Source: a virus
Length of the DNA stretch: 38,787 nt
Strand: one strand, 5' to 3'
Virus record (IMG/VR): IMGVR_UViG_3300027969_000206
Coordinates: 1-38,787 of that record
Program-made: the position numbers and the translations under genes
Part shown: piece after piece, positions 17,700 to 25,679 of the stretch
How positions within the stretch are numbered: the first letter of the stretch is position 1
Layout of the letters: the number at the start of each line of letters is the position of its first letter
The notes under the pieces: generated by a model
What the model was told of the DNA's origin: nothing
Databases searched by the model: none
Seen by the model: only the letters and a program-made list of their open reading frames with translations

Positions 17700-18464
17700 A
17701 TGACTCAGGCTTACAATATTTCGCAACTAGCGAACAATTTAAACACTTCTGGACAGCTTGACGCAACTGACGGATTGGTAAACGCTGTTCCTGTTGCTAA
17801 CGGTGGCACTGGCGCAAGCACTGCTGCAAATGCGCGTACAAACCTTGGACTTGTAATTGGTACAAACGTGCCATCGCCAACAGGCACAGGCGCTTCTGGC
17901 ACTTGGGCAATTAACGTCTCAGGTTCATCTGCTTCTACTACAGGTTCGTCTGCTTCTACTACAGGTAATGCTGCAACAGCCACCGCCCCTGCATCTGGTG
18001 GTTCATTCATCACAAGTTTAAATATTGCTAGTCAATCGGTAAACTATGCAACTACTTCTGGTAATGGTGGCGTTACATCTGTAAATGGAAGCACAGGCGC
18101 TGTAACTGTTACACAAAACCCTGGCACAGTAACTTCAGTTGCAACAGGTAACGGTTTATCTGGTGGAACAATTACAAGTTCGGGAACTTTAACAATTGCT
18201 GCTCCAACTGAAGGAAGTATTGGTAGTTATGTTCTTGCTATCACTACTACAACAGGAACAATTAACCCAGGTTCAACTGTGTCTGCCACAACACTTCGAG
18301 TAACTGGCTTGCAAAATGGAGGGTCTGGTCTTCGCGTCCAGTCTGGAAATACGCTAGGAACCGCTACTTTGTCAGGCACTTGGAAATCCCTGTCATATTC
18401 TATTTATTACAATTGTTGCGGAAATACTTTGTACAACGGCGGTTTGTGGGTTCGAGTTTCTTAA
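17700..18464 (+). CDS. Tail fibre protein with NGGTGASTAANARTNLG motif
   Basis: A 254-residue glycine/serine/threonine-rich fibre with a strong AAGGAG ribosome binding site. The motif PVANGGTGASTAANARTNLG (residues ~30-50) is a widespread phage fibre element at shaft junctions. Next come GSSASTT tandem repeats, then TSVNGSTGAVTVTQ and GTVTSVATGNGLSGGTITSS, which recur in the collagen-like fibre at 19720. The C-terminus (LKSLSYSIYYNCCGNTLYNG in part) is distinct, with adjacent cysteines, and may be a small receptor-binding head. Confidence 0.85.
   Translation: MTQAYNISQLANNLNTSGQLDATDGLVNAVPVANGGTGASTAANARTNLGLVIGTNVPSPTGTGASGTWAINVSGSSASTTGSSASTTGNAATATAPASGGSFITSLNIASQSVNYATTSGNGGVTSVNGSTGAVTVTQNPGTVTSVATGNGLSGGTITSSGTLTIAAPTEGSIGSYVLAITTTTGTINPGSTVSATTLRVTGLQNGGSGLRVQSGNTLGTATLSGTWKSLSYSIYYNCCGNTLYNGGLWVRVS
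17921..17962 (+). repeat. Two 21-bp tandem repeats in fibre gene
   Basis: Bases 17921-17941 and 17942-17962 differ at one position (AGGTTCATCT versus AGGTTCGTCT, then the same 11 bases). They keep the reading frame and encode GSSASTT twice, followed by a partial third unit. Such in-frame repeats let fibre shafts change length by slippage. Confidence 0.85.
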
Positions 18465-18473
18465 AGGACAAAT

Positions 18474-18740
18474 ATGTTTACAGTTGATTATGTAAAAACC
18501 CCAAAGTGGGCCAATGAACAACATTCAATGTTTGAGTGCATTGTTAAATTTGATGAGTTTGCAGACGAAATGCCGTTTGGTTGCAATTCCGCTGATGAAT
18601 ACGAGCACAGTAAAGAAATTTGGACGCGCACTTTAACGGGTGAGTTTGGTGAAATTTCACAATACGTCCCACCAGCTATTGATGAAAACGGCAACGCAAC
18701 ACAGTCGCAACCAACTACCCAAGGCGCTCAAACATTGTGA
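18474..18740 (+). CDS. Small fibre-cluster protein, unknown
   Basis: An 88-residue acidic protein with an AAAGGAC ribosome binding site, immediately after the first fibre gene. It has a conserved-looking start (MFTVDYVKTPKWANEQHSMF) and a C-terminal low-complexity tail (DENGNATQSQPTTQGAQTL). The FECIVKFDEFADEMPFGCNS segment suggests a small globular fold. Position behind a fibre gene would suit a fibre assembly chaperone, but I see no family signature. Its stop overlaps the next GTG start by GTGA. Confidence 0.72.
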   Translation: MFTVDYVKTPKWANEQHSMFECIVKFDEFADEMPFGCNSADEYEHSKEIWTRTLTGEFGEISQYVPPAIDENGNATQSQPTTQGAQTL

Positions 18741-18913
18741 TTTATCCAAACTGCACTCCAGAGTTTCGTTTGTTTGTAAAAGAAGATGGCGCACAAACCA
18801 TGCAAGTGCGTTACATAAACATAACTCAAGGGTATACAAGCAAGTGGCAAGATGTGCCAGTAGTATATGAAAATGACAAAACACATAACACCAAAACACC
18901 AAGTCACGTATGA
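18737..18913 (+). CDS. 58-residue GTG-start fibre-cluster protein
   Basis: GTG 18737 overlaps the previous stop (GTGA) and opens a 58-residue frame: MIYPNCTPEFRLFVKEDGAQ, then MQVRYINITQGYTSKWQDVP, ending at TGA 18913. The residue pattern (PEFRLFVKEDG, QVRYINITQGY, WQDVPV) looks like a genuine folded beta protein, and similar small proteins are familiar from marine and freshwater phages near structural genes. It overlaps the cupin gene by 41 bases. The non-ATG start and short length make it easy to miss. Confidence 0.72.
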   Translation: MIYPNCTPEFRLFVKEDGAQTMQVRYINITQGYTSKWQDVPVVYENDKTHNTKTPSHV

Positions 18914-19154
18914 CGGGGCCAGCCTTAACGTATACCACGCTAACAAAGGCGAAGGGCTGCCGCGCCATGAACACGCATATTCGCATTTGACTATGTGCCA
19001 CGCTGGTTCATGTTTGGTGACCAAAGAAGCAAAGTCCCTGATCATGAACAAAGACACGCAGCCTGTAAACCTAGTTGCAGACGAATGGCATGAAATTGAA
19101 GCGCTTGAGGATGGAACGGTTTTTGTAAATGTGTTTGCAGAAGGCAAATATTGA
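18873..19154 (+). CDS. Small cupin-domain protein
   Basis: A 93-residue single-domain cupin. The metal-binding pattern is visible in LPRHEHAYSHLTMCHAGSC (His-x-His, then a third His) with a second-motif candidate near LVADEWHEIEALEDGTVFVN. ATG 18867 two codons upstream (MKMTKH) is an alternative start. It sits among fibre genes, overlapping the previous small gene by 41 bases. Small phage cupins may bind metal or act on sugars or other small molecules; nothing here fixes a substrate. Confidence 0.75.
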   Translation: MTKHITPKHQVTYDGASLNVYHANKGEGLPRHEHAYSHLTMCHAGSCLVTKEAKSLIMNKDTQPVNLVADEWHEIEALEDGTVFVNVFAEGKY

Positions 19155-19178
19155 CGTAAAATAAAACAACAATACAAG
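19151..19178 (+). promoter_or_regulatory. Possible weak promoter before the TTG-start gene
   Basis: TTGACG (19151-19156, 5 of 6 to TTGACA) is followed after 16 bases by TACAAG (19173-19178, 4 of 6 to TATAAT). It lies in one of the few gaps of the late operon, just before the paired hairpin leader. The poor -10 keeps this low. Confidence 0.25.
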
Positions 19179-19187
19179 ACTTCGTAG

Positions 19188-19229
19188 CCCTGTGAGTACA
19201 TAGGGAGCGTCACAACCTGAGAACAGGGA
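19188..19229 (+). promoter_or_regulatory. Leader with alternative hairpins masking a ribosome binding site
   Basis: CCCTGT (19188-19193) can pair with ATAGGG (19200-19205) in a local hairpin with one G-U pair, or perfectly with ACAGGG (19223-19228). The latter contains the AGGGA ribosome binding site of the gene starting at TTG 19236. The two pairings exclude each other, so the leader could switch translation. Seen by eye only. Confidence 0.4.
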
Positions 19230-19235
19230 ACTATC

Positions 19236-19718
19236 TTGGCAATATTTAATAAAAACACTCTGACGCAAGTGTCAGGGTTTGACAATCCAATCATTTCTGG
19301 AGAGCTGGTCTATAACCAAAAGACTTTCTGGAATTTGACAATGGCAACGGCTGGTGTGCCTGTTGACCTTACTGGTGCAACAATCAGCGCACAAATCATT
19401 CGCAGACAAATTTCAAACCTTATTGACACTCGTTATGGTTTATCTTTTGACATTGCTGATTACACAGTATCAACGCCAACAGCGGTAGACCTGACGGTTA
19501 CAAACAGAAATAATGCTGCTGGTCTTTTTACGCTGGTAATTGATGAAAGCGCATGGTCTGTAATCTCTACTGACCCGCAGTTAGACATTAACGCTCAAGA
19601 CCCTGTGGCATTTAGTGGTCGCATCAAGATTAGTTTTCCGTCTTCTGGCACAACACCAGCACAAGACAGCATTATTTTCTTGTTGTTCCTTGTCCGCTCA
19701 GATGGCGTGGTGAACTAA
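19236..19718 (+). CDS. Fibre-associated protein, BppU-like N-terminal type
   Basis: A 160-residue protein with a TTG start, supported by AGGGA six bases upstream and by no ATG near the front. It has beta-sandwich character: FWNLTMATAGVPVDLTGATI, QIIRRQISNLIDTRYGLSFD and DPVAFSGRIKISFPSSG. The pattern of a strand followed by PVDLTGATISAQIR is common in small phage proteins linked to baseplate or fibre attachment (BppU N-terminal-like). It directly precedes the collagen-like fibre, so an anchoring role is plausible but unproven. Confidence 0.7.
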   Translation: MAIFNKNTLTQVSGFDNPIISGELVYNQKTFWNLTMATAGVPVDLTGATISAQIIRRQISNLIDTRYGLSFDIADYTVSTPTAVDLTVTNRNNAAGLFTLVIDESAWSVISTDPQLDINAQDPVAFSGRIKISFPSSGTTPAQDSIIFLLFLVRSDGVVN

Positions 19719-19719
19719 T

Positions 19720-21384
19720 ATGGCGACCCAACTGACAATCACCAAAGGGGCTGTCAGCGATGTTGCTGTAACAGTAAATGAGACTGAGGTTTTAGTTTCT
19801 AGTCAACAGAACATTCTTGTTGAAGTTACGCCAGTTGCCCGTCAAGAGATCAATATTGATCACGGGATGATTGGCCCACAAGGGCCGCAAGGTCAAACGG
19901 GCGCTCAAGGGCCGCAAGGTGCAACTGGTGCGGCTGCAACTATTGCGGTTGGCGCTACTACAACAGGGGCGGCTGGAACGCCTGCTGCTGTAACAAATAC
20001 AGGCACATCTAGCGCGGCTGTTTTTAACTTTACGATTCCTCAAGGCATTAAGGGCGACACGGGTAATACTGGGCCAAAAGGCGACACGGGCGCTACGGGC
20101 GCAGGCGTTGCTACTGGCGGCACAACGGGACAAGTGCTTGTCAAAGCAAGTAATACAAACTACGACACAACCTGGACAGCAATTCCTGTTACATCGGTAA
20201 ACGGGCAAACGGGCGCTGTTAGCCTTGGATATGCTGACTTAGCTGGCGCAATTCCTACGTGGAATCAAAACACCACAGGGACTGCGGCAAACGTTACTGG
20301 TGTAGTTGCTATTGCTAATGGCGGTACAGGGGCAATTACGGCTCCTTTGGCTTTAACTGCTCTTGGTGCTTATCCTGCATCTAACCCATCTGGTTACACA
20401 AGTAACACGGGAACGGTAACATCTGTAGCAGCCACGGCAGGTACTGGGATTTCTGTAACAGGAAGCCCGATTACTTCAAGCGGTACGCTAAACATTACCA
20501 ACACTGCTCCCGATCAAACGGTTGCAATTGCTTCTGGCACTGGTATTTCTGTTACAGGTACTTACCCTAACTTTACAGTAACAAACACAAGTCCTTCATC
20601 TGGTGGAACGGTTACATCTGTAACGGGGACTGCGCCTGTTGTGTCTTCTGGTGGCACAACGCCTGCAATCAGCATGGCAGCCGCCACCGCATCAGTTAAT
20701 GGATACTTGACATCAACAGATTGGAATACGTTTAACAACAAAGGCTCAGTTACATCTGTTTCCGCTTCTGCTGGCACTGGTATTTCAATTACTGGAAGTC
20801 CGATTACAAGTAGCGGCACTTTAAACATTACTAACACCGCACCAGATCAAACTGTAGTTTTGACTGCTGGCACTGGTATTTCAACAAGCGGGACTTATCC
20901 TAACTTTACGATCACTAACACCAGCCCATCGTCAGGCGGCACAGTTACAAGCGTAGCAACAGGTACAGGTCTTACTGGTGGCCCAATTACAGGTACAGGA
21001 ACTATTGCAATTGATGCAACGGTTGCCACCTTGACGGGGACACAGATTTTGTCAAACAAGCGTATCGACCCTAGAGTCGTAACCGCAGCGACAGCCACAT
21101 CCCTCACTCCAAGCATCGCCACAGCGGACGTATACGCCTATACAGCCCTTGCATCTGCCCTGACCATCAACGCTCCAACAGGAACGCCTCTGGACGGTAA
21201 TAAGCTGATTTTCAGGCTGCTGGACAACGGCACTGCCAGAGCGTTGACTTGGGACGCAACCTATACCGTAGTTGGTACGGTCTTACCAACAACCACAGTC
21301 ATCAACAAGACCACGTATGTTGGATGTATGTACAACACCAACAACACACGTTGGGATGTCATTGCAGTAACTACACAGGCTTAA
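19720..21384 (+). CDS. Collagen-like tail fibre
   Basis: A 554-residue fibre. After a ~48-residue N-terminal beta domain come two short collagen-like Gly-X-Y runs: GPQGPQGQTGAQGPQGATG and, after a TTTGAAGTPAAVTNTGTSSA-type linker, GIKGDTGNTGPKGDTGATG. Next is a TSVNGQTGAVSL module, ANGGTG, then two ~69-residue beta repeats carrying GTGISVTGSPITSSGTLNIT-like sequence. The C-terminal ~125 residues (from about VATLTGTQILSNKRIDPRVV) form a compact domain known from many phage fibres. Trimeric shaft with C-terminal knob is the likely form. Confidence 0.88.
   Translation: MATQLTITKGAVSDVAVTVNETEVLVSSQQNILVEVTPVARQEINIDHGMIGPQGPQGQTGAQGPQGATGAAATIAVGATTTGAAGTPAAVTNTGTSSAAVFNFTIPQGIKGDTGNTGPKGDTGATGAGVATGGTTGQVLVKASNTNYDTTWTAIPVTSVNGQTGAVSLGYADLAGAIPTWNQNTTGTAANVTGVVAIANGGTGAITAPLALTALGAYPASNPSGYTSNTGTVTSVAATAGTGISVTGSPITSSGTLNITNTAPDQTVAIASGTGISVTGTYPNFTVTNTSPSSGGTVTSVTGTAPVVSSGGTTPAISMAAATASVNGYLTSTDWNTFNNKGSVTSVSASAGTGISITGSPITSSGTLNITNTAPDQTVVLTAGTGISTSGTYPNFTITNTSPSSGGTVTSVATGTGLTGGPITGTGTIAIDATVATLTGTQILSNKRIDPRVVTAATATSLTPSIATADVYAYTALASALTINAPTGTPLDGNKLIFRLLDNGTARALTWDATYTVVGTVLPTTTVINKTTYVGCMYNTNNTRWDVIAVTTQA
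20415..20954 (+). repeat. Two ~207-bp diverged repeats in the collagen-like fibre
   Basis: Units at about 20415-20621 and 20748-20954 lie at a period of 333 bases and encode near-identical beta modules (SPITSSGTLNITNTAPDQTV in both). Synonymous differences are frequent while the amino acids agree, so the duplication is old and kept at the protein level. Confidence 0.8.
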
Positions 21385-21385
21385 T

Positions 21386-21607
21386 ATGCAAATCATTTTT
21401 GAATACGACCACAACGGGGCTATTTTTAGGGATGCGTTAAACCTTCCTGACAACCACACGTACACCGATGACGAGCTGGAGGCCATGAAGCAAGAGCGTA
21501 TTGCCAACTGGTTGACCGCTATCACAGCACCACCACCAAATTACATGCGTGATGAGCAGGGCGAGGTTGTTTACGATCAGGATGGCAACCCCATCCCTGC
21601 TGAGTAA
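21386..21607 (+). CDS. Small acidic protein between fibre genes
   Basis: A 73-residue protein starting one base after the collagen-like fibre stop and overlapping the next start by one base. It contains FEYDHNGAIFRDALNLPDNH, a helical TDDELEAMKQERIANWLTAI and a C-terminal RDEQGEVVYDQDGNPIPAE loop. I do not recognise a family. The position, immediately behind one fibre and before another, fits a small assembly or accessory protein. Confidence 0.65.
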   Translation: MQIIFEYDHNGAIFRDALNLPDNHTYTDDELEAMKQERIANWLTAITAPPPNYMRDEQGEVVYDQDGNPIPAE

Positions 21608-24600
21608 TGGCAAACAGATACTGGGTTGGCGGCACAGGTACTTGGAACGGTACAAATACCTTAAACTGGTCTGCCTCATCAGGCGGGGTTGTTGGTGCGT
21701 CTGTCCCAACATCTGCTGATAACGTATTTTTTGACGCCAACTCCAACGTAGGTACGACTGCGTTCACAGTAACGATGTCGACTGTTACTGCGGTTTGCGC
21801 TGACTTTGATGCTACTGCTGTTAACGGTGTAATGACGTTAGCGGGTACGGTTGCGTTTGATGTGTATGGTAGTTTTCGATTGCCAATAACTTCGCTTTTT
21901 ACTCGATCTTATTCAAGCACAACTACATTTCGAGCCACAACAACAGGTAAAACAGTAAGTACAAACGGAAATACATTAGCTGCTGTTACTTTTGATGGCG
22001 TTGGAGGTGGCTGGACATTAGCAACTGCACTCACTACACCTAGCCCACTTACTCTTACAAACGGGTCATTAAATCTTGGTGGTTTTACGGCTTCTTGTTT
22101 TTCGTTTGGTTCAAACAATTCAAACATTAGAACATTAGCTTTTAATGGTGGTTCAATATCCTTAGCTGGTACATCTAACACAGGTAACCAAACGCTTTGG
22201 AGCGTAGCAACCGCAACCAACTTAACAGTCACAGGTACACCGACAGTCAACGTAATTAACAACAGTACCAACTCTGGTTTTACAAGAACATTTACCCACG
22301 GTGCTACCGCTGGAGGAACTGAACCAAACGCAGTTAACTTGAACATTCAAGCTGGTGATGTTGGCAGTCTTGTAAACGTAAGCGGCGTATGGAAAAATAT
22401 AAACTTTACTGGTTGCTCAAGCACACTGTCAAATAGCGCTAGAAACATATACGGCAACTTGGTAATGAGTAGCACCATGACGTTAACTGCTGGCACAAGC
22501 GGAATTTTTTTCGCTCTTACAAGTGGCACTCAACAAATTACAAGTGCTGGATTAAATTTTGATTTTCCAATTGGTTTTGGATATTCTTTTGCTACAACAG
22601 CAGCATCTGGAGATGGAACAACTGCTACATTAACATTTGCAACGTCTATTCAAGTTATTGCTGTTGGTAGCACCATTGTTGTTTCAGGAGTTACTCCAAC
22701 AGGTTACAACGGTACATACACAGTAACAGCAAGTACCAACTCAACTGTTTCATACGCAAACGCAACCACAGGCGCACAAACTGTAGCAGGACTTATTGTT
22801 AACGGCGGGTCAACAACCTATACGTTGCAAGATGATTTGAGCGTAGGGACAGCAACAAGCAGAACAATTACGCTTAACACTGGCACGCTTAATTTAAACA
22901 ATTTTACGTTGACAAACTTTGGATTGTGGGCATCAAACAATTCAAACACAAGAGCGATTGCATTTGGTACTGGTAATTACACCAACATCTATAACGTAGG
23001 AAGTGCTGGTGTTTGGGGTATGCAAACCGCAACAGGCTTTACTCTTACAGGAACACCAACTGTTAATATAACAGGCAACCAAAGTGGTGCTGTTACAAGA
23101 ACTATATCTCATGGAAATACCGCTGGAGGGTCGGAAACAAACGCTATTACTGTAAACGTGTCAGCAGGTTCAGATACTATTGGTATTAACGGATGCTTTA
23201 TAGATTTAAATCTTACGGGTTTTACTGGAACATTAGCTGGTAACACTAGGTTTATATACGGTAACTTGATTATCAGTAGCGGAACAACCGTAACCCCAAG
23301 TACATTAAGCACTTCATTTTGCAGAGCAAGCGGAACTCAGCAAATTACAACTAACGCCAAAAACTTAGATTTCCCAATCAACTTTGGATACAACCTTACC
23401 ACAACTGCCGCAACGGGTAACGGAACAACAGCTACTTTAACTATTGGTAGTACACTTAACTGTATTGCAGTAGGTAGCACAATCATTGTTTCGGGCGTCA
23501 CTCCAACAGGTTACAACGGCACGTACACGGTAACAGCAAGCACTAACACAACCGTATCGTATTTAAACGCCACAACAGGCGCTCAAACTGTAGCTGGTTC
23601 AGTCGCAAACGCTGGTTCAACAACTTACACATTGCAAGACGCATTAAACGTTGGTTCTGCTGGCGCTAGAAACGTAGGTCTTTCTACGGGCACGCTTAAT
23701 TTAAACAACTTTACATTTACGTTATACGGCAACTTTGCCAGTTCAGTTTCCTATACAAGAACTCTGGCTTTTGGCACAGGCAACATAACAATAACTAACA
23801 CAAACGTAGGGCAAACAATATGGAACTGTGCTCTTGCGACCAACCTAACCGTCACAGGAACTCCAACAGTTAACGTCACGGGCGCTGTGCCATCAGGGAC
23901 TACACGATTTATTAGCCACGGACAAACTGGTGGCGGCACAGAAGCAAACTCTGTGTCGTTCTATATTAGCGCTGGTGCAGAGCCTTTTACCATTCAAGGG
24001 TTTATTCGCAATCTTGACTTCACGGGATACACAGCGGCATTAAACAACAGCGCAAGAACAGTTTACGGCAACCTGACGCTTTCATCGGGCATGAGTTTGG
24101 TTGCTGGAGCGAACACAACAACATTTGGTTCAACCAGCGCAACTGTCCGAACAATAACTACTAACGCTCAGAACTTAGATTTCCCCATCACTTTTAACGG
24201 CGTGGGCGGCTCATGGCAGTTGCAAGATAACTTGGCTTGTGGGACTTCTGCTCTTAGATCAATGACTTTGACAGCGGGGACGCTCGATCTCAATGCTTCC
24301 AACATAACTTTGTTTGGTACATTTACTGGCACTGGGTCGACTGCAAGAACAATTGCCTTTGGTACAGGTCAGTTTTTCTTGACAGGTACGTCAGGTTCAT
24401 TGTGGAGCGTAACTGGAACCAACCTGACAATTACAGGAACAAACCCAACGATTACCGCAAACGCAAACGCATCTAGTGGCGAAAGAACTTTTTCTCATGT
24501 GCCTACCACGGTTGCAGAAAACCTTGCAATTAACATGAACTTCACCGCTGGCAGTGCCGACCTTGGTTTTAGTGGTGGCATTCAGTTGGTTAAAAGCATA

Positions 24601-25488
24601 AACTTTACTGGATTTACAGGTAGGGCTGGTAACGCAGGATTGTCTTCTGCGCCGCAATTCAACATATACAACAACATGACCTTTAATACTGGCATGACGT
24701 TGATTGCGGGTAATATTGCTTTTGCTTTCAGAGGCTCATCAGGCACGCAGGTGCTTACATCAAATGGCGTAACGATAAACTCACCCATAAATTTTGGCAC
24801 AGGAACAAATACCACAACAACATATCAGTTGGCAGACGCTTTAACAGTGGCAAGCGATAAAGCTATTACTTTATCTAGCGGAATTTTTGATTCAAACGCC
24901 AAATCAATTACCACGGGAACTTTTAGCTTTGGTAGCGGCAACACAAAAACATTAACGCTTACAAACAGTTCTATAACAATCACTGGCGGCACATCCACAA
25001 CAGGATTTACTGGGTCAACAACTGGAACATCATATAACTTTACTGGTACTGAGATTGTTTTTACAACTTCTTCAGCAGCAGCGCTTGCGGGTATAAGTAC
25101 GTTTGTTCCAGATGCGATTGTCACAATGTCTGGCACGGGAACTTTAACCATAGGCTCCACCAATCAGGCCATAACACTTAAAACTTTAAGGAACACCGTT
25201 CAACCCTGCACAATTTCTTTGCTCAGTACGGCAAACTCATTAACCGTCACCAACTTCAACTTGAGCGGAACGGCGGGCAACTTGGTGACCTTTAACAGTA
25301 GCGTGGCTGGTACGGCAAGGACAATCAACAAAGCCAGCGGAACGACCAACGCTTACTACATGAACATCCAAGATTCAACGGCTACGGGCGGTACGTGGAA
25401 CGCATACAATTCGACCAACAGCGGCAACAACACTGGTTGGAACTTCCTGACCGCAAACAGCGGAAACTTTTTAATGTTTTTTAATTGA
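21607..25488 (+). CDS. 1293-residue beta-repeat tail fibre or adhesin
   Basis: Very large Thr/Asn/Gly/Ser-rich protein. The N-terminus MANRYWVGGTGTWNGTNTLN followed by SASSGG and VPTSADNVFFDANS is a recurring phage structural opening. The rest is five related units marked by (I/V)YG(N/S)(L/F) at about residues 84, 280, 549, 818 and 1019, with spacing 196, 269, 269 and 201. The two long units each hold an extra ~70-residue module with VSGVTPTGYNGTYTVTAST. A beta-helix or stacked beta-sandwich rod is likely. Near-absence of cysteine and charge suits an extracellular fibre. Function as side fibre is inference. Confidence 0.82.
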   Translation: MANRYWVGGTGTWNGTNTLNWSASSGGVVGASVPTSADNVFFDANSNVGTTAFTVTMSTVTAVCADFDATAVNGVMTLAGTVAFDVYGSFRLPITSLFTRSYSSTTTFRATTTGKTVSTNGNTLAAVTFDGVGGGWTLATALTTPSPLTLTNGSLNLGGFTASCFSFGSNNSNIRTLAFNGGSISLAGTSNTGNQTLWSVATATNLTVTGTPTVNVINNSTNSGFTRTFTHGATAGGTEPNAVNLNIQAGDVGSLVNVSGVWKNINFTGCSSTLSNSARNIYGNLVMSSTMTLTAGTSGIFFALTSGTQQITSAGLNFDFPIGFGYSFATTAASGDGTTATLTFATSIQVIAVGSTIVVSGVTPTGYNGTYTVTASTNSTVSYANATTGAQTVAGLIVNGGSTTYTLQDDLSVGTATSRTITLNTGTLNLNNFTLTNFGLWASNNSNTRAIAFGTGNYTNIYNVGSAGVWGMQTATGFTLTGTPTVNITGNQSGAVTRTISHGNTAGGSETNAITVNVSAGSDTIGINGCFIDLNLTGFTGTLAGNTRFIYGNLIISSGTTVTPSTLSTSFCRASGTQQITTNAKNLDFPINFGYNLTTTAATGNGTTATLTIGSTLNCIAVGSTIIVSGVTPTGYNGTYTVTASTNTTVSYLNATTGAQTVAGSVANAGSTTYTLQDALNVGSAGARNVGLSTGTLNLNNFTFTLYGNFASSVSYTRTLAFGTGNITITNTNVGQTIWNCALATNLTVTGTPTVNVTGAVPSGTTRFISHGQTGGGTEANSVSFYISAGAEPFTIQGFIRNLDFTGYTAALNNSARTVYGNLTLSSGMSLVAGANTTTFGSTSATVRTITTNAQNLDFPITFNGVGGSWQLQDNLACGTSALRSMTLTAGTLDLNASNITLFGTFTGTGSTARTIAFGTGQFFLTGTSGSLWSVTGTNLTITGTNPTITANANASSGERTFSHVPTTVAENLAINMNFTAGSADLGFSGGIQLVKSINFTGFTGRAGNAGLSSAPQFNIYNNMTFNTGMTLIAGNIAFAFRGSSGTQVLTSNGVTINSPINFGTGTNTTTTYQLADALTVASDKAITLSSGIFDSNAKSITTGTFSFGSGNTKTLTLTNSSITITGGTSTTGFTGSTTGTSYNFTGTEIVFTTSSAAALAGISTFVPDAIVTMSGTGTLTIGSTNQAITLKTLRNTVQPCTISLLSTANSLTVTNFNLSGTAGNLVTFNSSVAGTARTINKASGTTNAYYMNIQDSTATGGTWNAYNSTNSGNNTGWNFLTANSGNFLMFFN
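22561..23727 (+). repeat. Long in-frame repeat pair (period 807 bp) in fibre gene
   Basis: The stretch 22561-22920 and the stretch 23368-23727 are diverged copies offset by exactly 807 bases (269 codons). Both start with GAT TT(T/C) CC(A) AT and contain the PTGYNGTYTVTAST module, TTGAQTVAG and TYTLQD(D/A)L. This is an internal duplication of one beta unit together with its inserted module. Confidence 0.85.
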
Positions 25489-25498
25489 GAAAACAGAA

Positions 25499-25678
25499 AT
25501 GACAACGATTGACGCAACAGACGCAAGGCTATCCACCCACGAAGAAGTTTGTGCTTTGCGTTATGAGATTATCAACGCCAGGTTAAAACGCATGGAAACC
25601 ATCATGATTACTTGCGCTGGTGCAATGATTATGAGTATGGCAGGCGCTGTCTTTATGTTGATGAATCACACAAAATAA
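25499..25678 (+). CDS. 59-residue membrane protein, holin-accessory-like
   Basis: Begins at ATG 25499, ten bases after the large fibre stop. The N-terminal half is hydrophilic and helical (THEEVCALRYEIINARLKRM) and the C-terminal half is one membrane segment (ITCAGAMIMSMAGAVFMLM) ending NHTK. This amphipathic helix plus single TM layout resembles XhlA/haemolysin-type lysis accessories. It opens a run of small membrane proteins leading to the holin. Family resemblance is by layout only. Confidence 0.65.
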   Translation: MTTIDATDARLSTHEEVCALRYEIINARLKRMETIMITCAGAMIMSMAGAVFMLMNHTK

Positions 25679-25679
25679 T

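Noticed and set aside
21909-25163. Several 60-145-codon minus-strand ORFs under the giant fibre
   Set aside because: Val/Pro-rich shadows created by the Thr/Asn-rich repeats on the plus strand; they recur at the repeat period.
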